Assembly (NCBI GenBank): GCA_004332195.1
Contig: SJBG01000008.1
Span: 38,207-102,206 of the forward strand
Direction: 5' to 3'
DNA from: Desulfobulbaceae bacterium
Lineage (GTDB): Bacteria > Desulfobacterota > Desulfobulbia > Desulfobulbales > Desulfurivibrionaceae
Length of the DNA: 64,000 nt
In this document: in pieces, positions 1-10,461 of the stretch
How the letters are laid out: each line of letters begins with the position of its first letter
How positions within the stretch are numbered: position 1 is the first letter of the stretch
Translations under genes and position numbers: made by a program
Notes under the pieces: model-generated
What the model saw: the letters and a program-made list of their open reading frames with translations, nothing else
Database searches by the model: none
Told to the model about the DNA's origin: nothing

Positions 1-689
1 TGCTTCGGGGAAAAAGGCCCGGGCCAATACCAGGGCCTGGTTAAAGCCACGATGACGCAACCGTTTAAGATGTAGAGGAACCGGTAAAATATAGTCAAAC
101 TCAGCCCACCCCAAGGCGATGGCGGTCACTGCGATCGTCTTGGGAGCAAGTTCGGCGGTAGCCGGGCTTGGTTTGCTTGCAGCCAAGGTCTTAACTGGAT
201 TTGGCTTGCTTTCTGGGCCAGCTTCGCTCCCGGCCCTCGTCGATAAGTCGAATTTTAGTCCCTCGGCCTCCTCCCCGTTTCGATCGCTTCCGGGCAAAAT
301 CAAGGGGGCCAGAGCCGGGGAGCGGCGGGCCAGCGCGGCGAAAGAGGTAAGCCCGGCCAGGTCGCGATTATACTTACAGGCTAAAATGGCCGTAGTGATG
401 GGTCCCTCATAGATCATGGCTGCCCGCGCCCGGGTAAAATGAGGCGGTTTTTGCAGACATAAACCGCAAAAATGGTCGCCCTCGGCCGAATCACGGGCCG
501 CATTACTTAAAGGGCGGCCACAACAAGTGCAGAGCGGTGAGTCAAGCCAACTCAACTGCCGTAGGCATTCCTGGCAGAACAGTGGGACTTGCGAAGAGGC
601 CAAGGAGGCCCGGCAACTCAGGCAGGAGGGAGGAAAAAGTAAATCCCAGCCAGCCCGACCGAGTATTGTCAAATTAGATGAGCGCTTCA
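1..689 (-). CDS. comF: ComF family phosphoribosyltransferase (partial, runs off left edge)
   Basis: Minus-strand translation gives N-terminal Cys pairs (CRQCL..CTCCGRPL..CGLCLQKPPHF), then AAMIYEGPITTAILACKYNRDLAGL and ILPVPLHLKRLRHRGFNQALVLA, typical of ComF. Confidence 0.85.
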
Positions 690-1449
690 TCCTTTAAGCC
701 TCTCGTAGATGGCCGCAAACTCCTGGCGGTTTTCCTTGAAGGCGGCCAGCACCTGGGGGTCGAAATGACCGGGCATGGTCCGGCCGTCGCCCTCGATGAT
801 TATTCCGCAGGTGGCCGGATGATCCAAAGCTGGTTTGTAAACTCTGACATTGCGCAGGGCATCGTATTGGTCGGCAAGGTTCATGATCCGGCCGGAGAGG
901 GGAATCTGCTCGCCTTTCAGGCGGTTAGGGTAGCCGCCGCCGTCCCAACGTTCGTGGTGGGTCAAAGCGATCTCGGTTGCCATGGTCAGGCGTTGGTGAG
1001 CGCCGAGAATCTTGGCGCCGTAGTCTGGATGCTCCCTCATTTGGATGAACTCCTCCTTGGTGAGTTTACCGGGCTTTTTGAGAATATCATGGTGAATATG
1101 AATTTTGCCAACGTCGTGCATCAGGGCCTGCAGTCTGATGGTGGCGACGAATTTATCGGGGCAGCCGAGTTTGTCGGCGAGCAAGGCGCAATATTCACCC
1201 ACCCGCAGGATGTGATTGCCGGTATCCTCGTCGTTGGCTTCAGATGTCCGGGCCAGGGCATGGACGGTGTAAGCGAAGGCGTCTTCGGTCTCGCTGATCT
1301 GGCTGGCGATGGATTTCATAAACAGGGTTTGGGTCACCAAGCTTTCGATTATTGAGGCGTCGTAGCCGGTCACCTCCCGGTCGTAGTTAGCCGCCACCAC
1401 GCAGAGGGACAAGTTGCGATAAACGACCAGGTTGCTGAGCGAACTGAGG
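687..1449 (-). pseudogene. C-terminal fragment of an HD-GYP domain phosphohydrolase, separated from its N-terminus by an IS element
   Basis: HD-GYP motifs (DEDTGNHILRVGEY, LMHDVGKIHI, HHERWDGGGYPNRLKGEQIPLSGRIMNLADQYDAL); no start upstream before the IS boundary. Confidence 0.8.
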
Positions 1450-1650
1450 TGGACCCCATGTCAAGGACAAAAAATTTCAAATTTAAGGTGTACTCGATTC
1501 ATGAAGTTAACCAATCCCGTCATTTATGGCGATGAACGAGCAGGGAAAATTTCAGCGCGAGAATGGGCCATTAATAGCTCGTCGGAGCGCTGAAATTTTT
1601 CCTGCGGGCAACCTGGTAAAAATTGCTCAATGCCGATTCAATCATCTGTT

Positions 1651-2544
1651 TCATGCTGCCGCTCGGGCCAGGCCTGGGCCCCAATAGATCTCGGCAGGAG
1701 TTTTGTCATCCAGTGATTGATGAGGCCGCTCGAAATTATAAAAATCAAAATATTGCTTCAATTCCTTGACCAGCTCTTTGACATTTTGAAAATCGTGGAG
1801 ATATATTTTTTCGTACTTCACGGATCGCCACAATCGTTCAATAAAAACGTTATCCATCGCCCGGCCCTTGCCGTCCATACTGATCCGAATTCCATGTTCC
1901 TGTAACACGCCCGTGAAATGTTTGCCGGTATATTGGGTGCCCTGGTCCGTATTGAAAATATTCGGTCTGCCATATCGGCGGATGGCGCTATCAAGGGCAT
2001 TCACGCAAAAATCGTCATCCATGGTCACCGAAATTTCCCAGGACAGCACATAGCGACTGTGCCAGTCCATAATGGCGGTCAAATAGACGAAGCCGCCTGA
2101 GAGCCGAATGTATGTGATATCCGAACACCAGACCATATTCGGGCGATTGATATTCGTTCCCTTCAAGAGATACGGATAAACTTTATGGTCTCTGCGCGGC
2201 ACACTTGTGTTTGGCTTCGGCGCAATGGACTGTATCCCCATTCTACGCATCAGGCGCTGCACCCGTTTCCGGTTTACCGGGTATCCCTGCCGTCTCAGAA
2301 AAATCCGTATTTTGCGGCTGCCGTAAAACGGATGGCGCGTATACTCCTCATCGATCAGGCGCATCAGTTTCAGATCTTCTTGACTTACTCCTGATAAATT
2401 GCCCCCAGATCGATAATAACTGGATCGGGGCAGGCGTAACAGCTCACACTGCCGAACGATGCTTACGCCTGGAATTTCAGGCTCAATACAGGTTCGTTTT
2501 TCTGATACGCTCATCTCTTGTATACTACCGTTTTTTTTAACCAC
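1651..2544 (-). CDS. IS3-family transposase OrfB (DDE integrase, rve)
   Basis: HTH_21 region (YGSRKIRIFLRRQGYPVNRKRVQRLMRRMGI) and rve core (WCSDITYI...YLTAIMDWHSRYVLSWEIS...FNTDQGTQYT...GRAMDNVFIERLWRSVKYE); A8 run (2531-2538) at the orfA/orfB overlap suits -1 frameshifting. Confidence 0.92.
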   Translation of the reverse strand: MVKKNGSIQEMSVSEKRTCIEPEIPGVSIVRQCELLRLPRSSYYRSGGNLSGVSQEDLKLMRLIDEEYTRHPFYGSRKIRIFLRRQGYPVNRKRVQRLMRRMGIQSIAPKPNTSVPRRDHKVYPYLLKGTNINRPNMVWCSDITYIRLSGGFVYLTAIMDWHSRYVLSWEISVTMDDDFCVNALDSAIRRYGRPNIFNTDQGTQYTGKHFTGVLQEHGIRISMDGKGRAMDNVFIERLWRSVKYEKIYLHDFQNVKELVKELKQYFDFYNFERPHQSLDDKTPAEIYWGPGLARAAA

Positions 2545-2798
2545 TCCAATTCAACTTGCAGCTTTCCAATTTGCTGGTAAAGACGCTCCTTTTCGGCTTC
2601 ATGCGTTTCGATGTCACGATCCTTGCTCCGGGAGAAAAGTTCCGCCGAATCCTTCAATAACGTCTTTTTCCACTGCCCGATCTGATTGGGATGAACCCCA
2701 TATTCTGTTGCCAGCTCAGCAACTGTCTTCTGTCCTTTTACCGCACCCAGGGCAACACGGGCCTTGAATTCCTTGCTGAAGGTTTTTCTCTGTTTCAA
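2511..2798 (-). CDS. IS3-family transposase OrfA (helix-turn-helix)
   Basis: MKQRKTFSKEFKARVALGAVKGQKTVAELATEYGVHPNQIGQWKK. Confidence 0.9.
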   Translation of the reverse strand: MKQRKTFSKEFKARVALGAVKGQKTVAELATEYGVHPNQIGQWKKTLLKDSAELFSRSKDRDIETHEAEKERLYQQIGKLQVELEWLKKTVVYKR

Positions 2799-2858
2799 TT
2801 CGCTCCTCCTTTCTGGTCAGGAGCACACCTTAGCATATTGTCCCGTTTTTGGGGTCCG

Positions 2859-3314
2859 CTATAGACTCGAGATGTAGGGCTGCCAGTCTTTACTGACGCC
2901 CTGAAACCAGCCTCGGTGAGAAAAATCCTGGCCCAAAACGGCCTGGTTTGCGGGGTAAGCGGCGAGCTTGATCCCGACCGGCGAGACGATGTAAGCCCGG
3001 CCAATGTGCGCCGCATTTTCGATCAGATTCCGCAGATGCTGCTCCATTGTCCGCCGGTCTCCGTGCCGCACTCCCTCGACCAGCAAAGGTCTGGCCGCGT
3101 AGGCTCTGGCTAAGCTGGTATCGTGGTTCAAATGGTTCGTGATTTTGCCGGCGAGTAACTTGGCGGACTGCAGATGCGCATCCATGAGCAGCCTGGGGAT
3201 ATGGCTCCGCAATTCGAAAAAAACAAAAGCGGCCAAGATGACGAGGGGCGTCACGCTAAGCAGTATGCCCACCAGCATAATGCGCCAGCGCTTTGCGGTA
3301 ATCCATAGTCCCAT
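2859..3314 (-). pseudogene. N-terminal fragment of the same sensor protein (signal anchor + start of dCache-like sensor domain)
   Basis: ITAKRWRIMLVGILLSVTPLVILAAFVFFELRSHI..., then sensor-like text ending WQPYISSL exactly at the IS right end. Confidence 0.7.
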
Positions 3315-3458
3315 TTCAGGCCTCCTTCGTGGGCACTCGCAAGTATGGGCGGGAGCGCTCCTCAAGAACTTCTGACCTCATCCTGGTGATTCTGCCGGTG
3401 TCAGGCGGTCGCGATGGTCGTAAGCTCATGATTTTCATCTTGGTATTGCGCTTGCCGT

Positions 3459-5702
3459 TTATCCGCCTTTGCCATCCTCGTCGGACTCGATAATGGCGTT
3501 TAAGGTGGGACTGGGGCGCATGGCCCGGCTGGCCTTGACGGGATCCGGCCGGTAATAACCACCGATATCCACCGTCTGCCCCTGAACGGCGTTAAGTTCC
3601 TGGACGATCTTGGCCTCGCTTAGGGCCAACTCTTGGGCCAGCTTGGCAAAGCGAGCTTTAAGCTCACGGTCCTTATCTTGTTCGGCCAGGGCTTGGGCCC
3701 AATACAGGGCCAGGTAGAAATGACTGCCCCGGGTATCCAGTTCGCCAACTTGGCGGGAAGGCGATTTCTCGTTTTCCAGCAACTTGCCGATGGCCTGATC
3801 CAGGGTTTGGGCCAGGATTGCCGCCTTGGGGTTGTTGAAAGTGCGATGAATATGTTCGAAGGATAGCGCCATGGCGCAAAATTCACCCAATGAATCCCAG
3901 CGCAGATGGCCTTCCCGCAGGAACTGCTGAACATGCTTGGGGGCTGAGCCGCCGGCCCCGGTTTCAAAAAGACCGCCACCATTCATCAGGGGCACGATGG
4001 AAAGCATTTTGGCGCTGGTGCCCAGCTCCAGGATGGGGAACAGGTCGGTGAGATAGTCACGCAGGACGTTGCCGGTAACCGCAATGCTGTCCTCACCCCT
4101 TCTGGTTCTTGCCAGAGTGAGGCGCATGGCCTCAAGTGGCGGCATAATCCGGATATCCAGACCTTTGAGGTCATGATCGGGTAAATAGATTTTAAGCTTG
4201 GCGATCAGCCGGGAATCATGGGCCCGCTTTTGGTCAAGCCAGAAAATGGCCGGGGTTCCGGTGGCCCGGGCGCGGGTCACCGCCAGTTTGATCCAATCCT
4301 GAATGGGGGCATCCTTGGTCTGGCAGGCTCGAAAAATATCGCCTGGATTTACGGCTTGCGCCAGCAGGATTGCTCCGCTTTCATCGACCACCCGGATGGT
4401 CCCCTTGCCTGGAGCCACGAAGGTTTTGTCGTGGGAGCCGTACTCTTCGGCCCGTTGCGCCATCAGGCCGACATTGGCCACGCTGCCCATGGTGGCCGGG
4501 TCCAGGGCCCCGTGGGTCTGGCAATCCACCACCACTTCCTGATAGATCGGGGCGTAACAGCGATCGGGAATCATGGCGATGGTGTCGTGTAACTGGCCGT
4601 CCGGCCCCCACATGCGGCCGCCATCGCGGATAAACACTGGCATTGAGGCATCGATGATCACATTGTTGGGCACGTGCAGGTTGGTGATGCCCCGGCCGGA
4701 ATCAACCATCGCCAGCCGGCAGTTGTTGCGATAAACCGCCTGGATATCCGCCTCGATCGCCGCCCGCTGTTCTTTCGGCAAAATCTTAATCTTGGCATCG
4801 AGGTCGGCCAGGCCGTTGTTGACGTTGACCCCCAGCTCCTTGATGATATCGGCGTGTTTGACAAAAACATCCTGATAAAAGACGCTGACACAATGGCCGA
4901 ACATGATCGGATCCGAAATTTTCATCATGGTGGCCTTAAGATGAAGCGATAACAAGATCCCGTCCTGGCCGGCGGCCGCCATCTGTTCCTGGTAAAATGC
5001 GCGCAGGGCGGTCACGTTCATCACCGCGGCATCAACAATTTCTCCGGCGAGTAAGGGCATTTTTTCTTTAAGCGCCGTGGTGGCGCCGTTTTCAGCGACA
5101 AACTCAATTTTACCGCTGCCGGCTTTGCTGATGGTGACGGATTTTTCACTGCCGTAAAAATCTCCGCTCTTCATCTGGGCCACCCGTGATTGGGACTTGG
5201 CCGACCAGGGTTTCATCAGCCGGTGGGGGCGCTGCTTGCCGAAACGTTTTACCGCCGCCGCCGCCCGGCGGTCCGAGTTGCCTTCCCGCAAAACCGGGTT
5301 GACGGCGCTGCCCAGAATCTTGGCATAACGGGCGCGCAGTTGTTCTTTGGCCGCAGTTTTGGGCTCGTCGGGGTAATCGGGCAGCTTGTACCCCTTGGCC
5401 TGCAGCTCCTTGATGGCCTCCCGCAACTGAGGAATCGAGGCGCTGATGTTGGGCAGCTTAATGATATTGGCGTCGGCTCGTTGGCATAGTTTGCCCAGCT
5501 CACCGAGATAATCGGGAATGCGTTGATTTGCCCGCAGGCATTCGGGAAAACCGGCAATGATGCGACCGGCCAGCGAGATATCCTGTTTTTTCAGGCAGAT
5601 CCCCGTCCCCTTGGTGTAAGCCCGAAGAATGGGGAATAAGGAGTAAGCCGCTAAAGCCGGCGCTTCATCCACTTCGGTGAAGACAATTGTCTGATTGCTC
5701 AT
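3459..5702 (-). CDS. icd: NADP-dependent isocitrate dehydrogenase, monomeric type
   Basis: 747 aa; N-term [69 protein letters not shown] are hallmarks of monomeric IDH. Confidence 0.95.
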   Translation of the reverse strand: MSNQTIVFTEVDEAPALAAYSLFPILRAYTKGTGICLKKQDISLAGRIIAGFPECLRANQRIPDYLGELGKLCQRADANIIKLPNISASIPQLREAIKELQAKGYKLPDYPDEPKTAAKEQLRARYAKILGSAVNPVLREGNSDRRAAAAVKRFGKQRPHRLMKPWSAKSQSRVAQMKSGDFYGSEKSVTISKAGSGKIEFVAENGATTALKEKMPLLAGEIVDAAVMNVTALRAFYQEQMAAAGQDGILLSLHLKATMMKISDPIMFGHCVSVFYQDVFVKHADIIKELGVNVNNGLADLDAKIKILPKEQRAAIEADIQAVYRNNCRLAMVDSGRGITNLHVPNNVIIDASMPVFIRDGGRMWGPDGQLHDTIAMIPDRCYAPIYQEVVVDCQTHGALDPATMGSVANVGLMAQRAEEYGSHDKTFVAPGKGTIRVVDESGAILLAQAVNPGDIFRACQTKDAPIQDWIKLAVTRARATGTPAIFWLDQKRAHDSRLIAKLKIYLPDHDLKGLDIRIMPPLEAMRLTLARTRRGEDSIAVTGNVLRDYLTDLFPILELGTSAKMLSIVPLMNGGGLFETGAGGSAPKHVQQFLREGHLRWDSLGEFCAMALSFEHIHRTFNNPKAAILAQTLDQAIGKLLENEKSPSRQVGELDTRGSHFYLALYWAQALAEQDKDRELKARFAKLAQELALSEAKIVQELNAVQGQTVDIGGYYRPDPVKASRAMRPSPTLNAIIESDEDGKGG

Positions 5703-6016
5703 TTTTCCCCTTGGTTATCGTGTTGGTTAAAGGTGGCCTCAAAATGTGAAGTTATTTCTGGGTGAGCCCTAAGTGGCGCCGAGTTGAGCGCTAAGCGGAG
5801 TCAGCGTTTGTCCTGCTGCTGGAAAAAGCTGGCATAAACCGCGCGGGTTGCAAATAATGTCCACCCAACAGTCATGGTCTTGGCCGACTTTAGCAAGGAG
5901 ATTTGAAAATTGGCTAAGATCAGCTACTTTTCAACACCCTTGTCATACTTACTATAAAGCGTAGATCAAAAACCCGACCCTTATCAAACCTGGGTTTAGC
6001 GCCTTCCGTTCAGGCA

Positions 6017-6892
6017 CTATTTAGTAACCATCATCAGAACGGTTATCCTTTCCAGATCATCTGGCGAATAATAGTCGATCTCCACCCTGCCTCGTACGCC
6101 ATTCTGGACAATCCGCACCCTGGTCTTAAGGTGTCGGTTAAGCTCAGTGATCAGGTTGTGACAATAAGATTCAGGAATCCCGTTGCGGGCCCTGCGGGAG
6201 CTTCCACCGCCAGCCCCCCCGCTCTTGCGGTTTTTGCGCTTACGCCCAAGCTCCTCGGTCTGGCGCACGCTCAAACCTTTCTCCACAATTTCGTCCCGCA
6301 ACTCCCGCAGTTGTTGCTCATCCTCCAGGCTGAGCAGCACCCGACCATGACCCATACTGATCCGCCCGGCGCTCAGGTCGTCTTTGGCGAAGTCCGGCAA
6401 CTGATTGATCCGCAGAGCATTGGCTACGGTGGAGCGATCCTTCCCCACCCTTTTAGCCACCTCTTCCTGAGTTAAACCGTACTCTTTGACCAGGCGTAGG
6501 TAGGCCTCGGCCTCTTCCATGGGATTGAGATCCTGGCGTTGAATATTTTCAACCAAAGCTAGTTCCAGTTGATCTTGGGGGGATACATCTTTAATCAGAA
6601 CCGGTATTTCGTGCAGTCCGGCCAGGCCTGCGGCCCGCCAGCGTCGTTCTCCGGCAATAAGCTGATAGCGTTCAGGGGCAACCCGCCGCACCACCAGGGG
6701 CAACAGAACCCCCTTTTCTCGTATGGATTCAGCCAGTTGAGCCAGGGCCTGATTACCGATCTGTTTTCGCGGCTGACGGGGGTTGGGCTCGATGGCATCT
6801 AGCGGGCAGATGATATAGGCCCGCTTTCCGCTTTCATCGTAAGACGGTAACAGGGCGCCCAACCCTTTGCCCAAAGAATTTCGTTTGACCAT
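6017..6892 (-). CDS. parB: Chromosome partitioning protein ParB
   Basis: LGKGLGALLP; IEPNPRQPRK; RYQLIAGERRWRAAGLAGL; NIQRQDLNPMEEAEAY; HTH region GKDRSTVANALRINQLP. Confidence 0.95.
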   Translation of the reverse strand: MVKRNSLGKGLGALLPSYDESGKRAYIICPLDAIEPNPRQPRKQIGNQALAQLAESIREKGVLLPLVVRRVAPERYQLIAGERRWRAAGLAGLHEIPVLIKDVSPQDQLELALVENIQRQDLNPMEEAEAYLRLVKEYGLTQEEVAKRVGKDRSTVANALRINQLPDFAKDDLSAGRISMGHGRVLLSLEDEQQLRELRDEIVEKGLSVRQTEELGRKRKNRKSGGAGGGSSRRARNGIPESYCHNLITELNRHLKTRVRIVQNGVRGRVEIDYYSPDDLERITVLMMVTK

Positions 6893-7062
6893 GGTTTTTT
6901 CCCTCGCTCTTTACTGTCCTTACCACTTGCGCGCAAGACAAGACAACGGTCTTGGTATTTTCTTCCGGTATTGCCGGTTTTGGACAAACAACTCAGACAT
7001 GACATCCTGAAAGCACGCAACAACCCCCTGTCAACCTATGGGCTCACTCAGCAATAACTTCA

Positions 7063-7204
7063 GGCTATCTTGAAAAATTAGCTATTTTGTTCGAGTTCAA
7101 GGCATGCGAAAAAAAATTACCGCAGGCATATGGTTGATATTCCGAGGATAATTTTTTGAGCATAACGCAGAAATCGGGCGAAAGAGCAATTTTTCAAGGT
7201 GGCC
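7063..7204 (+). mobile_element. MITE-like element copy 1, between parA and parB
   Basis: GGCTATCTTGAAAAATTAGCTATTTTGTTCGAG...GAGCAATTTTTCAAGGTGGCC; inverted repeat ends; matches copies 2-6. Flanks TTCA / TTAT are not a perfect duplication. Confidence 0.85.
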
Positions 7205-7210
7205 TTATGT

Positions 7211-8053
7211 TTATTTGACAATGTCTTTTTCCTGCGCCTTTTTCTGCTGACGGAGAAACTCCCTGGCCAACTGCAGATAGCTGATCGCACCGGTGGAGCG
7301 CCGGTCGTAGAGGATAGCCGGCTTGCCGTGGCTGGGAGCCTCACCGAGGCGGATATTACGCGGGATCACGGTTTGGTAAAGCCGGCCTTTAAAATATTTA
7401 TTGACCTCGGCGCTTACCTGGTGAGTCAAGCGATTGCGACCGTCAAACATGGTCAGCAGCAGGCCCTCGATGGCCAGGCGATCATTGTAGGAGTTTTTCA
7501 CCAGGCGGATGGTCTGGACCAAATGACTCAATCCCTCGAGAGCGAAATACTCGCACTGCATGGGGATGATCACCGAATCGGCGGCGGTGAGGGCGTTAAT
7601 GGTCAACAGCCCCAGGGATGGCGGGCAATCGATAAAGACGAAATCATAATCGGTCAGCACCGGGCTCAGCAGTTGCTCCAGGTAGCGCTCCCGCCGGTCA
7701 GCGCCTATCAGCTCGACTTCCACCCCAATCAGGTCAATTTGACAGGGCAACAAACAGAGCTTGGCTCCCAGTTCGGCCACCATAACAATAGCTTCGGTCG
7801 CAGCTACGCCATCAACCAGGCAGTGATAAAGATGAACTCGCTCAGTGGTCATCCCGCCATCCCCAGCCTGACGCCGGGGATACTGAAAACCCAAGCCGCT
7901 GGAAGCGTTGCCCTGGGGGTCGGAATCAACCACCAGCACCCGCTTGCCCAAGGCCGCCACGGAAGCAGCTAGATTGATGGTGGTGGTGGTCTTACCCACT
8001 CCCCCTTTCTGGTTGGCCAGCGCTATCACCTTGGCTTGCTGTTGGTTCTCCAT
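7211..8053 (-). CDS. parA: Chromosome partitioning ATPase ParA (Soj-like)
   Basis: VIALANQKGGVGKTTTTINLAASVAALGKRVLVVDSDPQGNASSGLG deviant Walker A; FIDCPPSLGLLTINAL. Confidence 0.95.
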   Translation of the reverse strand: MENQQQAKVIALANQKGGVGKTTTTINLAASVAALGKRVLVVDSDPQGNASSGLGFQYPRRQAGDGGMTTERVHLYHCLVDGVAATEAIVMVAELGAKLCLLPCQIDLIGVEVELIGADRRERYLEQLLSPVLTDYDFVFIDCPPSLGLLTINALTAADSVIIPMQCEYFALEGLSHLVQTIRLVKNSYNDRLAIEGLLLTMFDGRNRLTHQVSAEVNKYFKGRLYQTVIPRNIRLGEAPSHGKPAILYDRRSTGAISYLQLAREFLRQQKKAQEKDIVK

Positions 8054-8149
8054 GGCCAGGCTCCATAATTAATCACTAACCAAACGACTCGTCAGCAAAA
8101 TCTGTGGATCACAAGTGCATCTAACCTTATTGAAATCAGTAACAGTTAA

Positions 8150-8290
8150 GGCTATTTTGAAAAATTAGCTATTTTGTTCGAGTTTACGGCACGCGAAAAA
8201 AATTACCGCAGGCATATGGTTGATATTCCGAGGATAATTTTTTTCGCATAACGCAGAAATCGGGCGAAAGAGCAATTTTTCAAGGTGGCC
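8150..8290 (+). mobile_element. MITE-like element copy 2, flanked by TTAA direct repeats
   Basis: GGCTATTTTGAAAAATT...AATTTTTCAAGGTGGCC; flanking TTAA (8146-8149) / TTAA (8291-8294). Confidence 0.85.
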
Positions 8291-8664
8291 TTAAGTTTCT
8301 GGGACCGGTAAAAAGCCGGACAAACATCAGGTCGCATCTTGTTTTGCCAGTCAACCTCAAACACCTCGGTTCACCCTTGCCCATCTTCGTCGAGCTTAAT
8401 CAGCGTTCGATATATGGGTTCCCCCCGGATTAAACTCGACTTCGGCGGCCACAATCCGCCACGGTCACCGGACTATTCCACCGTTTAACCGATCATGCAA
8501 CAAACATTTTTTCGTTTCTTGTTTTTGTATCCTGTCTAAGTCGCCATTTTGTCTGCCCTCAGGCCAGCCAAGCTTTCGAGCTGGGCCGCAGGTCTGCGCA
8601 ATGTCCCGTTAACAGCCGGGGGTCTCGCAAAGCCGCTGATTCACTACTTGCAAGCCGACCTGAA

Positions 8665-8680
8665 TGTTTCACGTGCAACA
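8665..8680. promoter_or_regulatory. parS: Putative parS centromere site
   Basis: TGTTTCACGTGCAACA, one mismatch from the consensus TGTTTCACGTGAAACA, about 0.6 kb upstream of parA. Confidence 0.75.
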
Positions 8681-8710
8681 TCCAGACATTTTTTTCGTGT
8701 TATCATGAGG

Positions 8711-9901
8711 TTAACCTGCAACAGCCAGGAGAAGCTCAGTGGTGCGGACCATGGAATCCAGAGTGATTGATTCATCGGTGGTGTGAACATCGGTCATCCC
8801 GATGCCCAGAATGGCGGTGGGCCGGCCTCGGGCCCCGAAGATGTTGGCGTCACTGCCGCCGCCAGCCATGATGAAGCGCAAGGGGCGATTCAATTTCGCG
8901 GCCGCGGCCTGCAAACGCCGCAAAACCGGGGCACCTTCTTTAAGGCGCATACCGGGAAATTGCTCCTCCACCCGAAAGTCAAAATCGGCTTGACGACGAC
9001 CGGAACCAGGCGCGTCGGGAAGCAAAAAACCGTGCCGCTCAATGACCAGGCGCAGCTCATTCTCAATGGCGGCGGTATAACTGGCCAACTTTCTGGCGTT
9101 GTGGCTGCGCACCTCCCCCTCGAGCCGCACCAGTTCGGGAACGATATTGGTGGCCTGGCCGCCGGAGATCAGCCCGACATTGGCCGTGCTCTCATCATCC
9201 AAACGACCCAGGGGCAGGGCGGCCACGGCCAACGACGCCAACTTGATGGCATTGATACCGTTTTCGGGATGCAAACCGGCATGCGCGGCTAAACCTCGGA
9301 TCTCGGCCCTGAAGTGATTGGCGGCCGGGGCCGCAATCACCGCCAGATCGATCCCGGTGCTGTCCAGGGCATAGCCAAATCCGGCTCGCAATAGAGAAAA
9401 ATCGAAATTTTTGGCCCCCAAAAGACCGATTTCCTCGCAAGTGGTGAAAACAAACTCCAGAGGAACCAGCAAAGCGCCATCCTCCTTAAGGCTGCGGGCC
9501 ATTTCAATCAGCATCGCGATTCCAGCCTTGTCGTCGGCTCCCAGAATCGTCGCTCCGGCGCTGACAAAAGTATTACCGTTGCGGCGGACCTTGACCCCGG
9601 TGGCGGGCTCGACGGTATCCATATGGCAGTTGCAGAAAAAAGGGGGAGCCGCATGGTTTTGATCGCCAATGCGAATCACCAGGTTGCCGGTGTCGGAACC
9701 AGTGACGGTGGCAGAATTATCTTCAATAATTTCGGCATTGAACTCGGAAGCACACAAAGACCGCAGAAAAAGGGCCAGACGCCCCTCGCCCCGGGAGGGG
9801 CTGTCAATTTCACAAAGGCGGACAAAAATATCCGCCAGACGTTCTGGTTGCAAGGACATAAAAATCTCGTAACAGTTGATCAGCGCCCCATTTTTGCCCA
9901 C
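8711..9901 (-). CDS. M20 family metallopeptidase (tripeptidase T-like)
   Basis: FFCNCHMDTVEPATGVK; ILGADDKAGIAMLIEMA; FVFTTCEEIGLLGAKN; GGGSDANIFGARGRPTAILGIGMTDVHTTDE. Confidence 0.88.
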   Translation of the reverse strand: MGKNGALINCYEIFMSLQPERLADIFVRLCEIDSPSRGEGRLALFLRSLCASEFNAEIIEDNSATVTGSDTGNLVIRIGDQNHAAPPFFCNCHMDTVEPATGVKVRRNGNTFVSAGATILGADDKAGIAMLIEMARSLKEDGALLVPLEFVFTTCEEIGLLGAKNFDFSLLRAGFGYALDSTGIDLAVIAAPAANHFRAEIRGLAAHAGLHPENGINAIKLASLAVAALPLGRLDDESTANVGLISGGQATNIVPELVRLEGEVRSHNARKLASYTAAIENELRLVIERHGFLLPDAPGSGRRQADFDFRVEEQFPGMRLKEGAPVLRRLQAAAAKLNRPLRFIMAGGGSDANIFGARGRPTAILGIGMTDVHTTDESITLDSMVRTTELLLAVAG

Positions 9902-10461
9902 TTCGGTATCTGCGCTTACCTGAACTTCTCGAATACAACATCACCGGGAAAACGAGTCAAAACCGACACTTGGTAAAAGAGCGCGGTCCTCACCGCTAAC
10001 AAAGCGGTGGCCAGCGGCTGGTAGTGTGCCTTGTTAATCCCTCAAAAAGCACCCAAACACGGTGGACGAATCCGGATTTTTAACAACCTAAAAAGGCTGG
10101 AAAAGCGCAGGCTCCGAAAGGGGCGACAATGCGGCGCCAGTGAGCTTTCATCCCGAATCGGACAATTACCATAAAACGCGGAAAAAAAGCAAAAAAATCA
10201 GTAAAAAACGGAGACCCCCAGCCGAAATGGGAATCTCCAAATGGAAATCTCCTACTTGCCGTCTATTCATTTTTAAGACTACAATGTCGGGACAAATCGG
10301 TTTGGGTTGGGCCGAGGCTAAAAATCCGGCCAAAAGTCTAAAAATCCAAACGTGAGCACCCGATTTAAACGGGTCTTAGATCTGTATTCGGACTTTCAGT
10401 CTTTTTTCACAATCCACCGATTTTAATCGGTGGTTGTTAAACTTGATGCGGGTGGCAGTGG

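Larger units (their letters stand above)
1450..2858 (-). mobile_element. IS3-family insertion sequence with imperfect terminal inverted repeats
   Basis: Left end tGGACCCCatgtcaaGGACAA...TAAGGTGTaCTC and right end (reverse complement) cGGACCCCaaaaacggGACAA...TAAGGTGTgCTC; encloses orfA/orfB. Confidence 0.85.

Noticed and set aside
678-1355. 225-aa plus-strand ORF antisense to the HD-GYP fragment
   Set aside because: Antisense of a clear HD-GYP coding sequence; no family resemblance.
10414-10433. CCACCGATTTTAATCGGTGG palindrome upstream of rnhA
   Set aside because: Good inverted repeat but no clear T-tract or known operator; could be a terminator or operator, not assignable.
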